Positions 26,173 to 35,881 of a stretch of 64,000 nt of DNA are shown piece after piece. The notes beneath the pieces were generated by a model, which did no database searches, was not told the DNA's origin, and worked only from the letters and a program-made list of their open reading frames with translations. The DNA is from UBA6059 sp040219045 (GTDB lineage Bacteria > Bacteroidota > Bacteroidia > Cytophagales > Cyclobacteriaceae): NCBI GenBank assembly GCA_965229505.1, contig OZ245881.1:2790001-2854000 (forward strand), in the 5' to 3' direction. Positions within the stretch are counted from its first letter, which is position 1. Each line of letters starts with the position of its first letter. Made by a program: the position numbers and the translations under genes.

Positions 26173-26278
26173 TCTTTTAACTAAAGTCTAATTTAGAGAT
26201 GGAGGTTTTTTTATCACCAAGGCCACTAAATGCAATATTTGACTAGTTCTCTCCAGGACTCCATGTAAATTGACCAAC

Positions 26279-26857
26279 ATGACACATACCAATCAACTCA
26301 TAGCCTTTATACTATTGGCGATAGCCGTAGGATGCTCTAGCGCCGCAACTCAGGAGAACACTGCGCCGGTAGCTACTAATACACCTCCAAGCGGATATGA
26401 TCCCGAGGCTAAGCTAGCCGAGTTGGGTATTACCCTACCGGAACCTCCTAAGCCCGTTGCTAATTACGTCAACGGAGTACAAACAGGGAACCTTATTTTC
26501 CTGGCTGGAAAAGGGCCTAAAGGAGCCGATGGTTCTGAGCTTCATGGCAAGTTGGGACAGGAGGTGTCTATCGAAGAGGGCTATGCAGGAGCGCGACTTA
26601 CTGCGATCAATCAAATGGCTGTACTCAAGGACATGCTCGGTAACCTCAATCGGGTTAAACGAGTGGTCAAGGTATTGGGTATGGTCAACTCCGATCCTGA
26701 TTTTGTGGATCAGCCTAAAGTGATCAATGGCTTTTCGGACTTGATCGTTGAGATTTTCGGTGAGCGAGGAAAACATGCTCGTGCGGCAGTAGGTATGGCC
26801 TCACTTCCCAGAGGACAATCCGTAGAGATAGAGATGATCGTGGAGGTTTATGAGTGA
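26279..26857 (+). CDS. RidA-family lipoprotein
   Basis: 192 residues: lipoprotein signal with lipobox AVGC (Cys at about 19), a low-complexity Thr/Pro linker, then a YjgF/RidA domain of the YoaB/TdcF-related type (NLIFLAGKGPKGADG; AAVGMASLPRGQSVEIEM). Exported RidA homologues may deaminate periplasmic imines, in line with the Tat-exported PLP enzyme just upstream; this is inference. A TTG at 26270 is in frame, but ATG 26279 is preferred. The 3' end overlaps the next gene by eight bases. Confidence 0.85.
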   Translation: MTHTNQLIAFILLAIAVGCSSAATQENTAPVATNTPPSGYDPEAKLAELGITLPEPPKPVANYVNGVQTGNLIFLAGKGPKGADGSELHGKLGQEVSIEEGYAGARLTAINQMAVLKDMLGNLNRVKRVVKVLGMVNSDPDFVDQPKVINGFSDLIVEIFGERGKHARAAVGMASLPRGQSVEIEMIVEVYE

Positions 26858-27854
26858 AAAACTGGCTTATGTTTTCCGTCACGTAGGTTATTGGATTCGC
26901 AATAAAATTGGTACTCTGCTCATTAAATATGTTGCCGTTCCAAATATTCTTGGCTCCAACGTAAGAATAGATTCTCTGAGACTAGTAAAGCATGGCCATC
27001 CACATGTCAAAGCCTTTAATGTAAGAAACACTCGTCAGGTTTTTTTAGTCAAATCCCTTAGGAACAAGGGTGAGTTAAGTAGGGAGCTTAAAGGCTCCAT
27101 AATTCTATCAAAACTTGAACATGTTAATAAGCCAAAGCTCGTAGGACATCATAAGCATTTCATTATCCATGAATTTATCGAGGGTATTTCATTGCGGGAT
27201 TTCATTAGGGAAGAGACTAATGAAACCGTCGATAATGTGGTTATTAAGGTATTAAAGGATTTACACTCTGTTCATCAGTCCCTGGCACGGGTCGATGGCG
27301 TTGAGCTAAGCTATGCCAATGGGAAGGATACGATTGCCAACCTGCTTGATAGCTTTATCAAGAATCTGTCAGCAATAAATATTGACATGACTGAAGTTAG
27401 TTTGAGGGAATGGCATTCTGCATTATCAAAAATAGACAGAGACAGCATCGTCAATGATTGCAGTGTGGACAGAGAGAACAGCGTCTTGATTCACGGTGAT
27501 TTTAAGACTTCCAATATTGTCGTAGTTGATCGCCACATACCTTTTATTATTGACTGGGAGTACGTGAGCAAAGGTTCCATATGGTATGATTTGGCTTGTT
27601 TTATGAAAGAAATGGATGTCTCCAAACGTGAGAAATATTTGGCTGCTTACATGGAAAATGGTCTTCCAGGCAGTGATGAGAAGGGCTCATCATGGGGTGA
27701 TGCAAAAAGAAAATTGAGCAATGGAATTATTTTTCGCCTGCTGCAAGATTCCAGCGATATCGTGGGAAAACTAAGAAGAACAAAGAGACACCATCACATC
27801 GAAGGACTTAATGATCATGTCAAATCATTGATTCAAGAAGTCAACAACTGGTAG
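26850..27854 (+). CDS. APH-like aminoglycoside/choline kinase-family phosphotransferase
   Basis: 334 residues with the kinase-like catalytic loop HGDFKTSN and metal-binding IDWEYV near residues 212-235. The N-lobe is poorly conserved. The family phosphorylates small molecules such as aminoglycosides, choline or sugars; no substrate can be named. It is clearly AT-richer than its neighbours and overlaps the RidA gene by eight bases, so it was either captured horizontally or evolves quickly. It is not evidence of antibiotic resistance. Confidence 0.7.
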   Translation: MSEKLAYVFRHVGYWIRNKIGTLLIKYVAVPNILGSNVRIDSLRLVKHGHPHVKAFNVRNTRQVFLVKSLRNKGELSRELKGSIILSKLEHVNKPKLVGHHKHFIIHEFIEGISLRDFIREETNETVDNVVIKVLKDLHSVHQSLARVDGVELSYANGKDTIANLLDSFIKNLSAINIDMTEVSLREWHSALSKIDRDSIVNDCSVDRENSVLIHGDFKTSNIVVVDRHIPFIIDWEYVSKGSIWYDLACFMKEMDVSKREKYLAAYMENGLPGSDEKGSSWGDAKRKLSNGIIFRLLQDSSDIVGKLRRTKRHHHIEGLNDHVKSLIQEVNNW

Positions 27855-28021
27855 GCCCTTTACCTGATCTATTCCAGTAGAGAAGAATTGTATCCTTCTT
27901 CCCGGCCTCCCAGACTAAATGCCAGCTCTTGCGCTCTCAACCCCCGCTAAGATCAAAAAGTGATGGGAGGTGAGTCCTGTTTTTCAATTGAGTGCTAACT
28001 TTCAAAATCAACAGAATTGCC

Positions 28022-31000
28022 ATGCTACAACGAATCATACTATCCCTTAGCGCTTTATTCATTTGCCTCCTAAGTTGGTCCCAGCCCTTGCCAATGGATC
28101 AACTGCAATCACTGAAGATCCGAAATGTTGGACCCGCCAACATGAGTGGTAGGATTACGGCCATAGATGCCTTGCAGTCTAACCCTAAAATAATATTCGT
28201 AGGAGCGGCCTCCGGAGGGGTATGGAAGTCAGAGAATGGAGGCACAGCATGGAAGCCGGTGTTCGATGAACAGCCCACACAAAACATTGGCGCCATCGCC
28301 ATACAGCAGGACAATCCTGATGTGGTATGGGTAGGAACTGGTGAAGGCAACCCCCGAAACTCTATGAACCTGGGTATGGGTGTTTTCAAAAGTCTGGACG
28401 GTGGTAAGACCTGGTCGCATCTTGGCTTGGAAGCAACAAAAACGATCCACCGCATCCGCATTGACCCTACCAACGCACAAGTCGTGTATGTAGGTGCGAT
28501 GGGAGATCCATTCAACCCCAATGCAGATCGAGGTTTATACAAAACAACAGATGGCGGCAAGACATGGAAGAAGATCCTTTTTAGCAACAATCAATCTGGT
28601 ATTGCGGATCTGGTCATGGATCCCGCCAATCCCAATAAGCTTTTTGCTGCGCTATATCAGCACCGACGCACGCCGTACTATTTCACATCAGGTGGTGCTG
28701 GCTCAGGCCTTTACATGACGGTTGATGGAGGAGACAGTTGGCAGCAACTTGGGGAGACGGAAGGGTTACCTGCCGGCGAGTTGGGAAGAATCGGATTGGC
28801 GATAGCACCTTCCAACCCTAAACGTATCTATGCGAAAGTAGAAGCCAGCAAGAACGCGCTTTACCGCAGCGACGATGGTGGATATCAATGGACGATGATT
28901 AATGACAATCCTCGATTTACCAACAATCGACCTTTTTACTTTCAGGAATTGGCGGTAGATAGCAAAGACGCCAATCGCTTGTATAATATCTATCAGCCGC
29001 TTTCGGTGAGCTATGATGGCGGCATCTCTTTTGATCCCACCCCGATGATCCCCGCTGACGAGACCAAGGGAATTCACGCAGATTTTCATGCCTTTTGGAT
29101 GGATGACAATGACCCTGAGCATTTTATCATTGGGGGTGATGGAGGCATTGGCATCACCCACGACCATGGCAAGAGCTGGTACTTTGCGGAGACCATTCCG
29201 GTAGCCCAATTCTATCAAATCAATGTAGACGAGGATCGTCCTTACAATGTCTACGGCGGCATGCAGGACAATGGTAACTGGTCAGGGCCGGCCTACACCT
29301 GGAAGCGTGGAGGCATTCGTACGCTCTACTGGCAGTACCTCGTAGGTGGTGATGGGTTCTACATTGCACCTGACCCTGACAATTCACGATTCGGGTACGG
29401 AACGTCACAAAATGGTGACCTCTACCGCTACGATAGGATCACGGGATACTACCTCAGCATCAAGCCTCCGGGCCCTGATGCAGAGACGCAGTTGCGCTGG
29501 AACTGGAATGCGGGTTTTGCCACGGATCCATTTGATAAGAATGGGGTCTACTACGGCTCACAATACCTGCATGTATCGAGGGACAAAGGTGCCACCTGGC
29601 AAATCATCTCGCCCGACCTATCCTCCAACAACCCCGATCACCAAAAAGGAGATTACGGTGGGTTGACCTTAGACCTATCCGGTGCGGAAATGTACAACAG
29701 TATATTGGCGATAGCGCCCAGTCCTATAGAAAATGATAAGGTATGGGTGGGTACGGATGATGGACAGGTGCACCTGACCCAAGACGGAGGTAGTAGCTGG
29801 ACCAACCTGACCGCTAACGTGAAAGGCATGCCGAAAGAAGCCTGGATCGCACGCATCAGCGCGTCGACCTATGATGCACAGACTGCCTGGATGGTGGTCA
29901 ACAACTACCGCAAAGGCGACTATGCGCCCTATCTTTTTAAAACGACCAACGATGGGAAATCATGGGAACGGGTAGTCGATGGCTCTGATGTCAATGGTTA
30001 TGCCCTCTCGTTTATACAGGATCCCGTGGAGCCTAACTTAATGTTTTTGGGGACTGAAAACGGCTTGTGGGTGAGTATAGATGCAGGAGCAACCTGGACA
30101 CAGTTTGGCAATGGGTTTCCATCCGTATCGACCATGGACTTGAAAATTCAGCAAACAGAATCAGCCCTTATCGTGGGCACCTTTGGTCGAGCTATTTGGG
30201 TGCTGGACGATTTGCTCACCTTGCGTGAAATAGCCGGTAAGCGCATTACGAAACCTATCACCGCGCTACCTATGAATGATGCGGTGCAGGTAAAAGGGCT
30301 GTTCATCAACCCTCCCGGCAACATCTGGTCAGGATTCAACACGACTTTTGAAGGGGAGAACAAAGTTTTTCAGAAAACAGAGATCCCGGTTTTCATTAAA
30401 GATGCCAGTAAAACTAGTGCCGTCAGTGTGTCAATTTACGATAGTAACCAGCGATTGATCAATGAGTTGGAAGCTACTGATCTTCAAACCGGATTGAACT
30501 ATATCATCTGGCGGCTGGACGAGCGGGGAGCCAGTCTACCTGGTGCCTGGGTGCATGAGTATTCCCGGGGCATCCCTGTATTACCGGGCACCTATTCGAT
30601 TGTGGTAACGGATGAGAATACCGCCGATACCACTACCGTGAAAATCATCCCGGATCCAAGGTTCGATTTGGACCCTGCTGTAGATGAAGCGTTATATGCT
30701 TATCAGAAAGAGGTGGATATGCATGTGGCAAAACTATCCGGGGCTTTGAATGGATTGGATGACAAGATGCAGCGAGTAGATAAGCTGGAGCAACAATTGA
30801 TGGCGATGGACTATGCTAAAGATCATGCGCTGATGAAGGAAGTAGCTGCCATCAAATCCAAAATAGAAGAAGTGAAAGCCATGGGTAGAACCCCGCGCCC
30901 TGATCGTCAGGTAGGTGCCTGGCAGACGTTGGAAGTCACGGCCTATTCTAAGTTGGGAGAGGTGATGTCGATTGCCAAATCAAGACTAGAGCCACCGTCC

Positions 31001-31141
31001 GAGCAGGAGCAAAAGCGACTATCAGAGGCAGGAGTGCTGGTCGATGCATTTGCCGATAGGGTGGATCAGTTTGATACGGAGGAGTGGAGTGCATTCATCG
31101 ATACAGCGAAAAAGCATCCTGTTTCATGGCTGGATGAGTAA
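28022..31141 (+). CDS. Secreted sortilin/VPS10-type beta-propeller protein
   Basis: 1039 residues from ATG 28022, which begins a signal peptide ending LLSWSQ; the frame is open ten codons earlier. At least eight BNR/Asp-box repeats (SxDGGxTW variants such as SLDGGKTW, TTDGGKTW, TVDGGDSW, THDHGKSW, TQDGGSSW) form ten-bladed-type propellers over about residues 30-720. A beta-sandwich region and a helical coiled-coil tail (about 900-1000) follow. Often annotated as glycosyl hydrolase; no catalytic residues are evident. Probably a surface or periplasmic binding protein. Confidence 0.85.
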   Translation: MLQRIILSLSALFICLLSWSQPLPMDQLQSLKIRNVGPANMSGRITAIDALQSNPKIIFVGAASGGVWKSENGGTAWKPVFDEQPTQNIGAIAIQQDNPDVVWVGTGEGNPRNSMNLGMGVFKSLDGGKTWSHLGLEATKTIHRIRIDPTNAQVVYVGAMGDPFNPNADRGLYKTTDGGKTWKKILFSNNQSGIADLVMDPANPNKLFAALYQHRRTPYYFTSGGAGSGLYMTVDGGDSWQQLGETEGLPAGELGRIGLAIAPSNPKRIYAKVEASKNALYRSDDGGYQWTMINDNPRFTNNRPFYFQELAVDSKDANRLYNIYQPLSVSYDGGISFDPTPMIPADETKGIHADFHAFWMDDNDPEHFIIGGDGGIGITHDHGKSWYFAETIPVAQFYQINVDEDRPYNVYGGMQDNGNWSGPAYTWKRGGIRTLYWQYLVGGDGFYIAPDPDNSRFGYGTSQNGDLYRYDRITGYYLSIKPPGPDAETQLRWNWNAGFATDPFDKNGVYYGSQYLHVSRDKGATWQIISPDLSSNNPDHQKGDYGGLTLDLSGAEMYNSILAIAPSPIENDKVWVGTDDGQVHLTQDGGSSWTNLTANVKGMPKEAWIARISASTYDAQTAWMVVNNYRKGDYAPYLFKTTNDGKSWERVVDGSDVNGYALSFIQDPVEPNLMFLGTENGLWVSIDAGATWTQFGNGFPSVSTMDLKIQQTESALIVGTFGRAIWVLDDLLTLREIAGKRITKPITALPMNDAVQVKGLFINPPGNIWSGFNTTFEGENKVFQKTEIPVFIKDASKTSAVSVSIYDSNQRLINELEATDLQTGLNYIIWRLDERGASLPGAWVHEYSRGIPVLPGTYSIVVTDENTADTTTVKIIPDPRFDLDPAVDEALYAYQKEVDMHVAKLSGALNGLDDKMQRVDKLEQQLMAMDYAKDHALMKEVAAIKSKIEEVKAMGRTPRPDRQVGAWQTLEVTAYSKLGEVMSIAKSRLEPPSEQEQKRLSEAGVLVDAFADRVDQFDTEEWSAFIDTAKKHPVSWLDE

Positions 31142-31240
31142 CAATACTTTAATGGCCGAAGAGGGTCTGGCTTTTTGTTGCTACCCGACAGTGCTCTACC
31201 AAGACATGGACCATCAATTCATTGTTATAGCCAACGACAA

Positions 31241-33751
31241 TTAGGCAGCTGTGACATTTGAATCCTCCCACGAGAAGTCTCCTAAATAGCGATGTGACAC
31301 CTTACCATTTTCATCCATGGCGAATAGATAAAGCCAACCATTATCACAGAGGTCTCTCACCATTTTGTGCTTTTCAAGAATCGCGTTCATTGCTTCTTTA
31401 GGGGCTTCTATTATCACATTGAGCCTCAAAGGCTCGTGTTGGTATTTTTCTCCGTCATGAATGGATTGGAGAGGCAATCCAACCCGTAGATCACCTGAAA
31501 AACCTTCAAAAACACCCACACCAGCTGTTACGTTGTGAAGGGTTTTATTACCAGAACCCATATTCAAATTGTCTACAGCGGAACCGTAATATTGTAGGTT
31601 GATCCAACTGGTGACTACCATGGGTGCTGTCATGATTAACTCCAGAACAGAAAAATTTGAATCCCGTTCCCATTGATAGGAGTGTAGAAATGATTGACCT
31701 TCAAAGTTAATGCCCTTGGTTCTCTCGCGAGGTGCGACAACAAATGTATTACATCCTGCAAGCCCCCACTCAGGTCGTACCTGAGACCAGTCCTTACTTT
31801 TCATTACAATAGATTTATGAACATCTGATTTGGGGTCATTGGTCATGCGAAATGAACGTTCTGTTCGTGTCGCTATTCCAGCGGCTGCAAGGGATTTTTT
31901 CAATCCTTGCAAAAGTCCATGTTGTTCGCTCGGAACATCCTGCTCATTGAAGATGCTCACTTCATCAGTAGTGGTATCATGAAGGCATGCAAGAAAGGTC
32001 GTCTCTACCGGAATGAAAATACCCTCTTTTTGAAGGCCGGCCCTTACCTTCCGATTATTGAGCACTGCTGCTGCCACACGTGCATTGGCTTCTCCGGTAT
32101 GCCCTCCGCATGCTCCGCAATCATATCCTGTGGCGTGAGGGTTGTTGACCATTGTCGAGCCATGCCCTACGATGAGGACGAAGTTGGCAAAGTCGTCTGT
32201 TAATGACATAGCCGTCAATGCATTTTTGGCCATTTGGATTTGTTGGTCCAGAGGGATACCGGCAGTTTCATCTTTATGCTCCCTGCTTTCCAGGCTAACA
32301 CTTAGTTTTTTTAGAATGTTATCCGAAATACCGTTTTGAATGGGGTGTGGTACTGGTCTGGTCAACCCAAATGAATCCGTAAACAGCTTTGGTAGATAAG
32401 ACAAGCCCATTGGACTGACAAAGCTGAAACAAGTGACTGCTCCTGATTTGAAGGATTTCCAAACCTGCTGAAAATGCCGTTGCATAATCCGACCATTCAA
32501 CGCTTTCTGGTAATCCTCCTTATCCGGTATTTCTTCTAATATCGTAGGGCCTGTTTTTAGCAGCACGGGGCATTGTGCCTCACCCTCCTCATGACCAATG
32601 GGTACATACTTGATAGGGAAAGCAAAAAAACCGGCAAATCCGAGCGTTTCAATGGTATCATCAACAAGCTCCAGATTTCTGCGATATACTTCGGATCTAA
32701 CGTCTATACAGAAGACGGCCTGTACCTTGGCTGCATTTTTACTTTTGGTTTTTGAGGATTCCTGCCCCTGAAACTTCTTTAGGATGTTACGCTGTGCCGT
32801 CCGGTCAAATGCCTCCTGAAGTATCAATTTGTGCGCCAACTGTTGGTTCAGTGTGTTTCGAGCATGGGCAATTGATAGCAACTCCTTGGTGTCATTCCAT
32901 TTTTTGTTCAGTTCTTTATTGTTGAGACTTTCCAATAGGCACGCCTCCCAACAAGTCAGGATGGCTAAAAACTCAATTTGCTTCCCATCACGTCCGCCAT
33001 TCAGCACATTGTCCCAGTCCAATCTTGCGGTATATGCAGACCAGCCACCAACGGAGAGTAAAATTCGATGTAGATAGATCGGTATTCCGTTGGTTGGGAT
33101 TCCTAACTTTTCTAGTGCTAATGCAGTCGCATCTAACGGATTGTCAGGTATCGCCTTGATCAATTTTCTAAACCCGCTCAGTCCAGTTAACTCTGGTGTT
33201 CGATCCACAGCGGCTTCAGCTTTCCAAGACGCAAACATCCCTTCATTTTGATCAGCAGCAGACCATATAGCCTGGCCAGTATCAAAGTATGAGGCTGCCC
33301 AGGTTGAGACTCGGGATATTACGAACCGCTTCCAGTCTTTGTTGGTCACATGTGTAGCAACATCTGCTACTGACAGTACCGATTCGGTAAGCTCAGATGC
33401 TTCGGGGTTGCTTTCCAGTTTTTTTATAAATTCTGCGACATCAACTCTATCACCATGCTTTTTTAGCACTGATGTAAGGTCATCGGAGTTGATTTTTCCT
33501 TCTCGGAATTTTTGCAGATAGAAAGATACTGGCAGTGTCATTTGAATGCCCCCTGCAGTCGCCAAATCATGCGCCACAGTTTCAAATTTTTTGTCGATTT
33601 GTCCCAGGTATGGATTTACAGCAACAAAATTTTCTAAAGGCCAAACTGGTGCAATCTTTTTACAAGCCTGTCTTAGCGTGTCAAGCAGATTTTCTTGGTG
33701 GTTAGTTAAATTATCAGACATGTGATTTGTTGATGGATTGTTGCTGGTCAT
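31241..33751 (-). CDS. dabA: DabA, zinc subunit of DAB inorganic carbon transporter
   Basis: 836-residue UPF0753/DUF2309 protein, the beta-carbonic-anhydrase-like subunit of the energy-coupled CO2/bicarbonate accumulation complex described in Halothiobacillus. Zinc ligands are visible as Cys348 and Asp350 in FCIDVRSE, and His530 and Cys545 in VGHGSTM and YDCGACGG. The His-Cys spacing of 15 equals that of the characterised protein. It lies 36 nt after dabB on the same strand, giving the two-gene operon needed for function. In a heterotroph it probably supplies bicarbonate for carboxylases at low CO2. Confidence 0.93.
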   Translation of the reverse strand: MTSNNPSTNHMSDNLTNHQENLLDTLRQACKKIAPVWPLENFVAVNPYLGQIDKKFETVAHDLATAGGIQMTLPVSFYLQKFREGKINSDDLTSVLKKHGDRVDVAEFIKKLESNPEASELTESVLSVADVATHVTNKDWKRFVISRVSTWAASYFDTGQAIWSAADQNEGMFASWKAEAAVDRTPELTGLSGFRKLIKAIPDNPLDATALALEKLGIPTNGIPIYLHRILLSVGGWSAYTARLDWDNVLNGGRDGKQIEFLAILTCWEACLLESLNNKELNKKWNDTKELLSIAHARNTLNQQLAHKLILQEAFDRTAQRNILKKFQGQESSKTKSKNAAKVQAVFCIDVRSEVYRRNLELVDDTIETLGFAGFFAFPIKYVPIGHEEGEAQCPVLLKTGPTILEEIPDKEDYQKALNGRIMQRHFQQVWKSFKSGAVTCFSFVSPMGLSYLPKLFTDSFGLTRPVPHPIQNGISDNILKKLSVSLESREHKDETAGIPLDQQIQMAKNALTAMSLTDDFANFVLIVGHGSTMVNNPHATGYDCGACGGHTGEANARVAAAVLNNRKVRAGLQKEGIFIPVETTFLACLHDTTTDEVSIFNEQDVPSEQHGLLQGLKKSLAAAGIATRTERSFRMTNDPKSDVHKSIVMKSKDWSQVRPEWGLAGCNTFVVAPRERTKGINFEGQSFLHSYQWERDSNFSVLELIMTAPMVVTSWINLQYYGSAVDNLNMGSGNKTLHNVTAGVGVFEGFSGDLRVGLPLQSIHDGEKYQHEPLRLNVIIEAPKEAMNAILEKHKMVRDLCDNGWLYLFAMDENGKVSHRYLGDFSWEDSNVTAA

Positions 33752-33787
33752 TTTTCGGTCTTCTATGATTATAAAATCTTTCTGAAA

Positions 33788-35455
33788 TTAAGCTGGCTGT
33801 GGCTTATACTGCTCAATCTTGGCCGGGTCTTGTTGCTTGAGGTAATCTATACTTTCGGGTATCATTAATTTCTTGCTGGAATCGCGTGAATAGAGTGCAC
33901 GAACGGAGCGATCAAATACTGTATTGACATACAGGCCATTTCTTAAATGAATAGCTAGCGCTTTGTAAAAAGCGGTGGAAGGAAGTGCTGGGCCTGCAAT
34001 CTGAACAAAGACCGTCACTCCAAAAGCAATGAGAATCAAGGCCATCAGGACTATTTCTATTAAAGTGAGCGGAACTAAAGCCGGCAGTTGGGAAGATAGG
34101 AGGTGAGCTGTGCCTGATTCAAGAGCGAAAAAAGCGGTAGTCACAATTAGGGAATAGAGAATAGCACGCATCATGAGCGCGAAGCTGCCGTTGGAGTCTA
34201 GCGCAGATGTCATCAGCCTTGAGATCCCCATGACTATAATGCCACCAATAGCAAGAAGGGCAAGATCTTTATCTGGATCGACCCCCCAACCCAAAGCAAA
34301 TCCGCTATAAATGGTAATCCCGACAAAAATCCCGAGAGCGATTCTAATTGGGCTACCTATTCGTTTCGCTGCTTTAACTTTAGATGATCTGATAACGTCA
34401 ATCACGCTACCAGACGATAAGAATGCATGAGCTTTGTAGAAGGAGTGGGCAACCAGATGCAACATGGCTGCAGGGTAAACTCCGAATCCGCAAACCATCA
34501 AACTAAAGCCCATATGGGCAATGCTGGAATAGCTGAGGGCGGTTTTGATAGAAGTTTGCGTAAGAAATACCACTGAACCGAAAAGTGCGGTAAAACCTCC
34601 AATGACTATCATAACTATCGGAGCATAAGTACTGGCTTCCATTACATAGGCCATTCTGATAATGAGAAAGGGGCCTGCATTGAGTAATCCGGCATGAAGC
34701 AGTGCGGAAACTGGCGTTGGAGTTTCCATTACTTCAATGAGCCATCCGTGAGTGGGGAACTGGGCAGATTTTAATAAAGCTGCGGAGACTAACAGCATGG
34801 CTATAGCTTCAATGCCCTCAATGGCTGAACTGGACCCAAGTTCTACTTTCAAGGCATGAAATATGGACTCTAAGTTGCCCGTGCCAAATTGGATGTAAAT
34901 CAATACAAAAGCAGCTAACAGACAAACATCCCCCAGGCGGGCCAGGATAAATTTTTTGCGTGCTGCTATGATAGCCCCGGGTCTTTCTCGATAGAAAATC
35001 AGTAACCTATGCAATGACATACTTGTCAACACCCAGGCTATGAATAGTAGACCGAGATTGCCCGAGAGTACCAAAAACTGAACAGACGCGATAGTAGCGG
35101 CCAGACGTCCTATGAATGTGCCTTGACGGGGATCCCCGTCAAGGTAATTGAAACTAAATCGTACCACAATGAACCCCAACAGTGCGATCATCAATAGCAT
35201 CAAAATACTCAAAGCATCGAGTCTAAGACTGAGTCCAATCTCGTAGAACCCCAAAAGTGAAGTCTGGAGTAAATCATGCTGAAAAACCAAGTAGCCGCAC
35301 ACTGAGGCAATGCTAATACTGAATAGGGTGGATGCCATTGCCATATTTTTTACCAATGTAGGCCGCATGCCAGGTTGAAACCATGATGCGATGGCCGTGG
35401 CGATAAAGAACATTGGTGATAATATGGCGATCAGTGCAAGCAGGTTATGGGTCAT
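33788..35455 (-). CDS. dabB: DabB, membrane subunit of DAB inorganic carbon transporter
   Basis: 555-residue polytopic protein of the proton-conducting NuoL/MrpA (Proton_antipo_M) family, about 13-14 membrane helices. It carries the KSAQFPTHGWLIEVMETPTPVSALLHAG signature around the conserved lysine and a later histidine-rich HLVAHSFYKAHAFLSSG segment. Adjacent dabA identifies it as DabB rather than a complex I subunit; it would couple CO2 hydration by DabA to the cation gradient. Control is probably by the divergent LysR regulator at 35882. Confidence 0.92.
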   Translation of the reverse strand: MTHNLLALIAILSPMFFIATAIASWFQPGMRPTLVKNMAMASTLFSISIASVCGYLVFQHDLLQTSLLGFYEIGLSLRLDALSILMLLMIALLGFIVVRFSFNYLDGDPRQGTFIGRLAATIASVQFLVLSGNLGLLFIAWVLTSMSLHRLLIFYRERPGAIIAARKKFILARLGDVCLLAAFVLIYIQFGTGNLESIFHALKVELGSSSAIEGIEAIAMLLVSAALLKSAQFPTHGWLIEVMETPTPVSALLHAGLLNAGPFLIIRMAYVMEASTYAPIVMIVIGGFTALFGSVVFLTQTSIKTALSYSSIAHMGFSLMVCGFGVYPAAMLHLVAHSFYKAHAFLSSGSVIDVIRSSKVKAAKRIGSPIRIALGIFVGITIYSGFALGWGVDPDKDLALLAIGGIIVMGISRLMTSALDSNGSFALMMRAILYSLIVTTAFFALESGTAHLLSSQLPALVPLTLIEIVLMALILIAFGVTVFVQIAGPALPSTAFYKALAIHLRNGLYVNTVFDRSVRALYSRDSSKKLMIPESIDYLKQQDPAKIEQYKPQPA

Positions 35456-35486
35456 TGCTTTTAGTAGTTAATCTGAATTGACTTGA

Positions 35487-35795
35487 TTAAATGATTTCGA
35501 TAGAGATGTTCGATGATATTCGCAGACTTTTGCCTTCTCCCTCAGCCTGCTGTATCAGCGTATTGATCGACTTTCTGCTTTGCTCGAGTTCTTTTGCGCG
35601 CTTGATTGAGTTGTGATCAACTTCACCAAACCTTATTTCGCTACTGAAATTTCGTGTTTCATGAAAATTGATTTTTTTGGAAATCAGGTAGTTGATGATC
35701 TCTCGTGCGTCTTCCGGTGAAAACTCACCTCTGATGAGATCGTGTTCGCTCGTTTTAATTTCCTCGTTGGTCATTACTTCTGTAGTTGTCATCAT
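35487..35795 (-). CDS. Unknown small protein, first gene of the dab operon
   Basis: 102 residues, hydrophilic and charged, no membrane helix or signal. The N-terminus (FSPEDAREIINYLISKKINFHETRN) is mostly helical, and the C-terminal part has a likely coiled stretch (RAKELEQSRKSINTLIQQAEGEG). No family was recognised. It is the promoter-proximal gene, divergent from a LysR regulator and 31 nt ahead of dabB, so a role in DAB assembly or control is plausible but unproven. Confidence 0.7.
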   Translation of the reverse strand: MMTTTEVMTNEEIKTSEHDLIRGEFSPEDAREIINYLISKKINFHETRNFSSEIRFGEVDHNSIKRAKELEQSRKSINTLIQQAEGEGKSLRISSNISIEII

Positions 35796-35857
35796 ACTTT
35801 TTTTTGTTTGTGCGACAAAGTTTAGAAAAGTAATTCATAAATTTTTATTTATATTTA

Positions 35858-35872
35858 TTATGATAAGCATAA
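35858..35872. promoter_or_regulatory. Candidate LysR-type operator
   Basis: TTATG-ATAAG-CATAA is a perfect 5-bp dyad that contains T-N11-A, the LysR-family box. It lies 9 bp before the LysR start in the 86-bp divergent region shared with the dab operon. Confidence 0.55.
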
Positions 35873-35881
35873 ACATATATT

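Noticed and set aside
26850..27854. Aminoglycoside resistance gene
   Set aside because: Only the general APH-like kinase loop is visible; no resistance subfamily features.
28022..31141. Glycosyl hydrolase function for the sortilin-like protein
   Set aside because: Asp-box propeller only; no catalytic residues could be identified.
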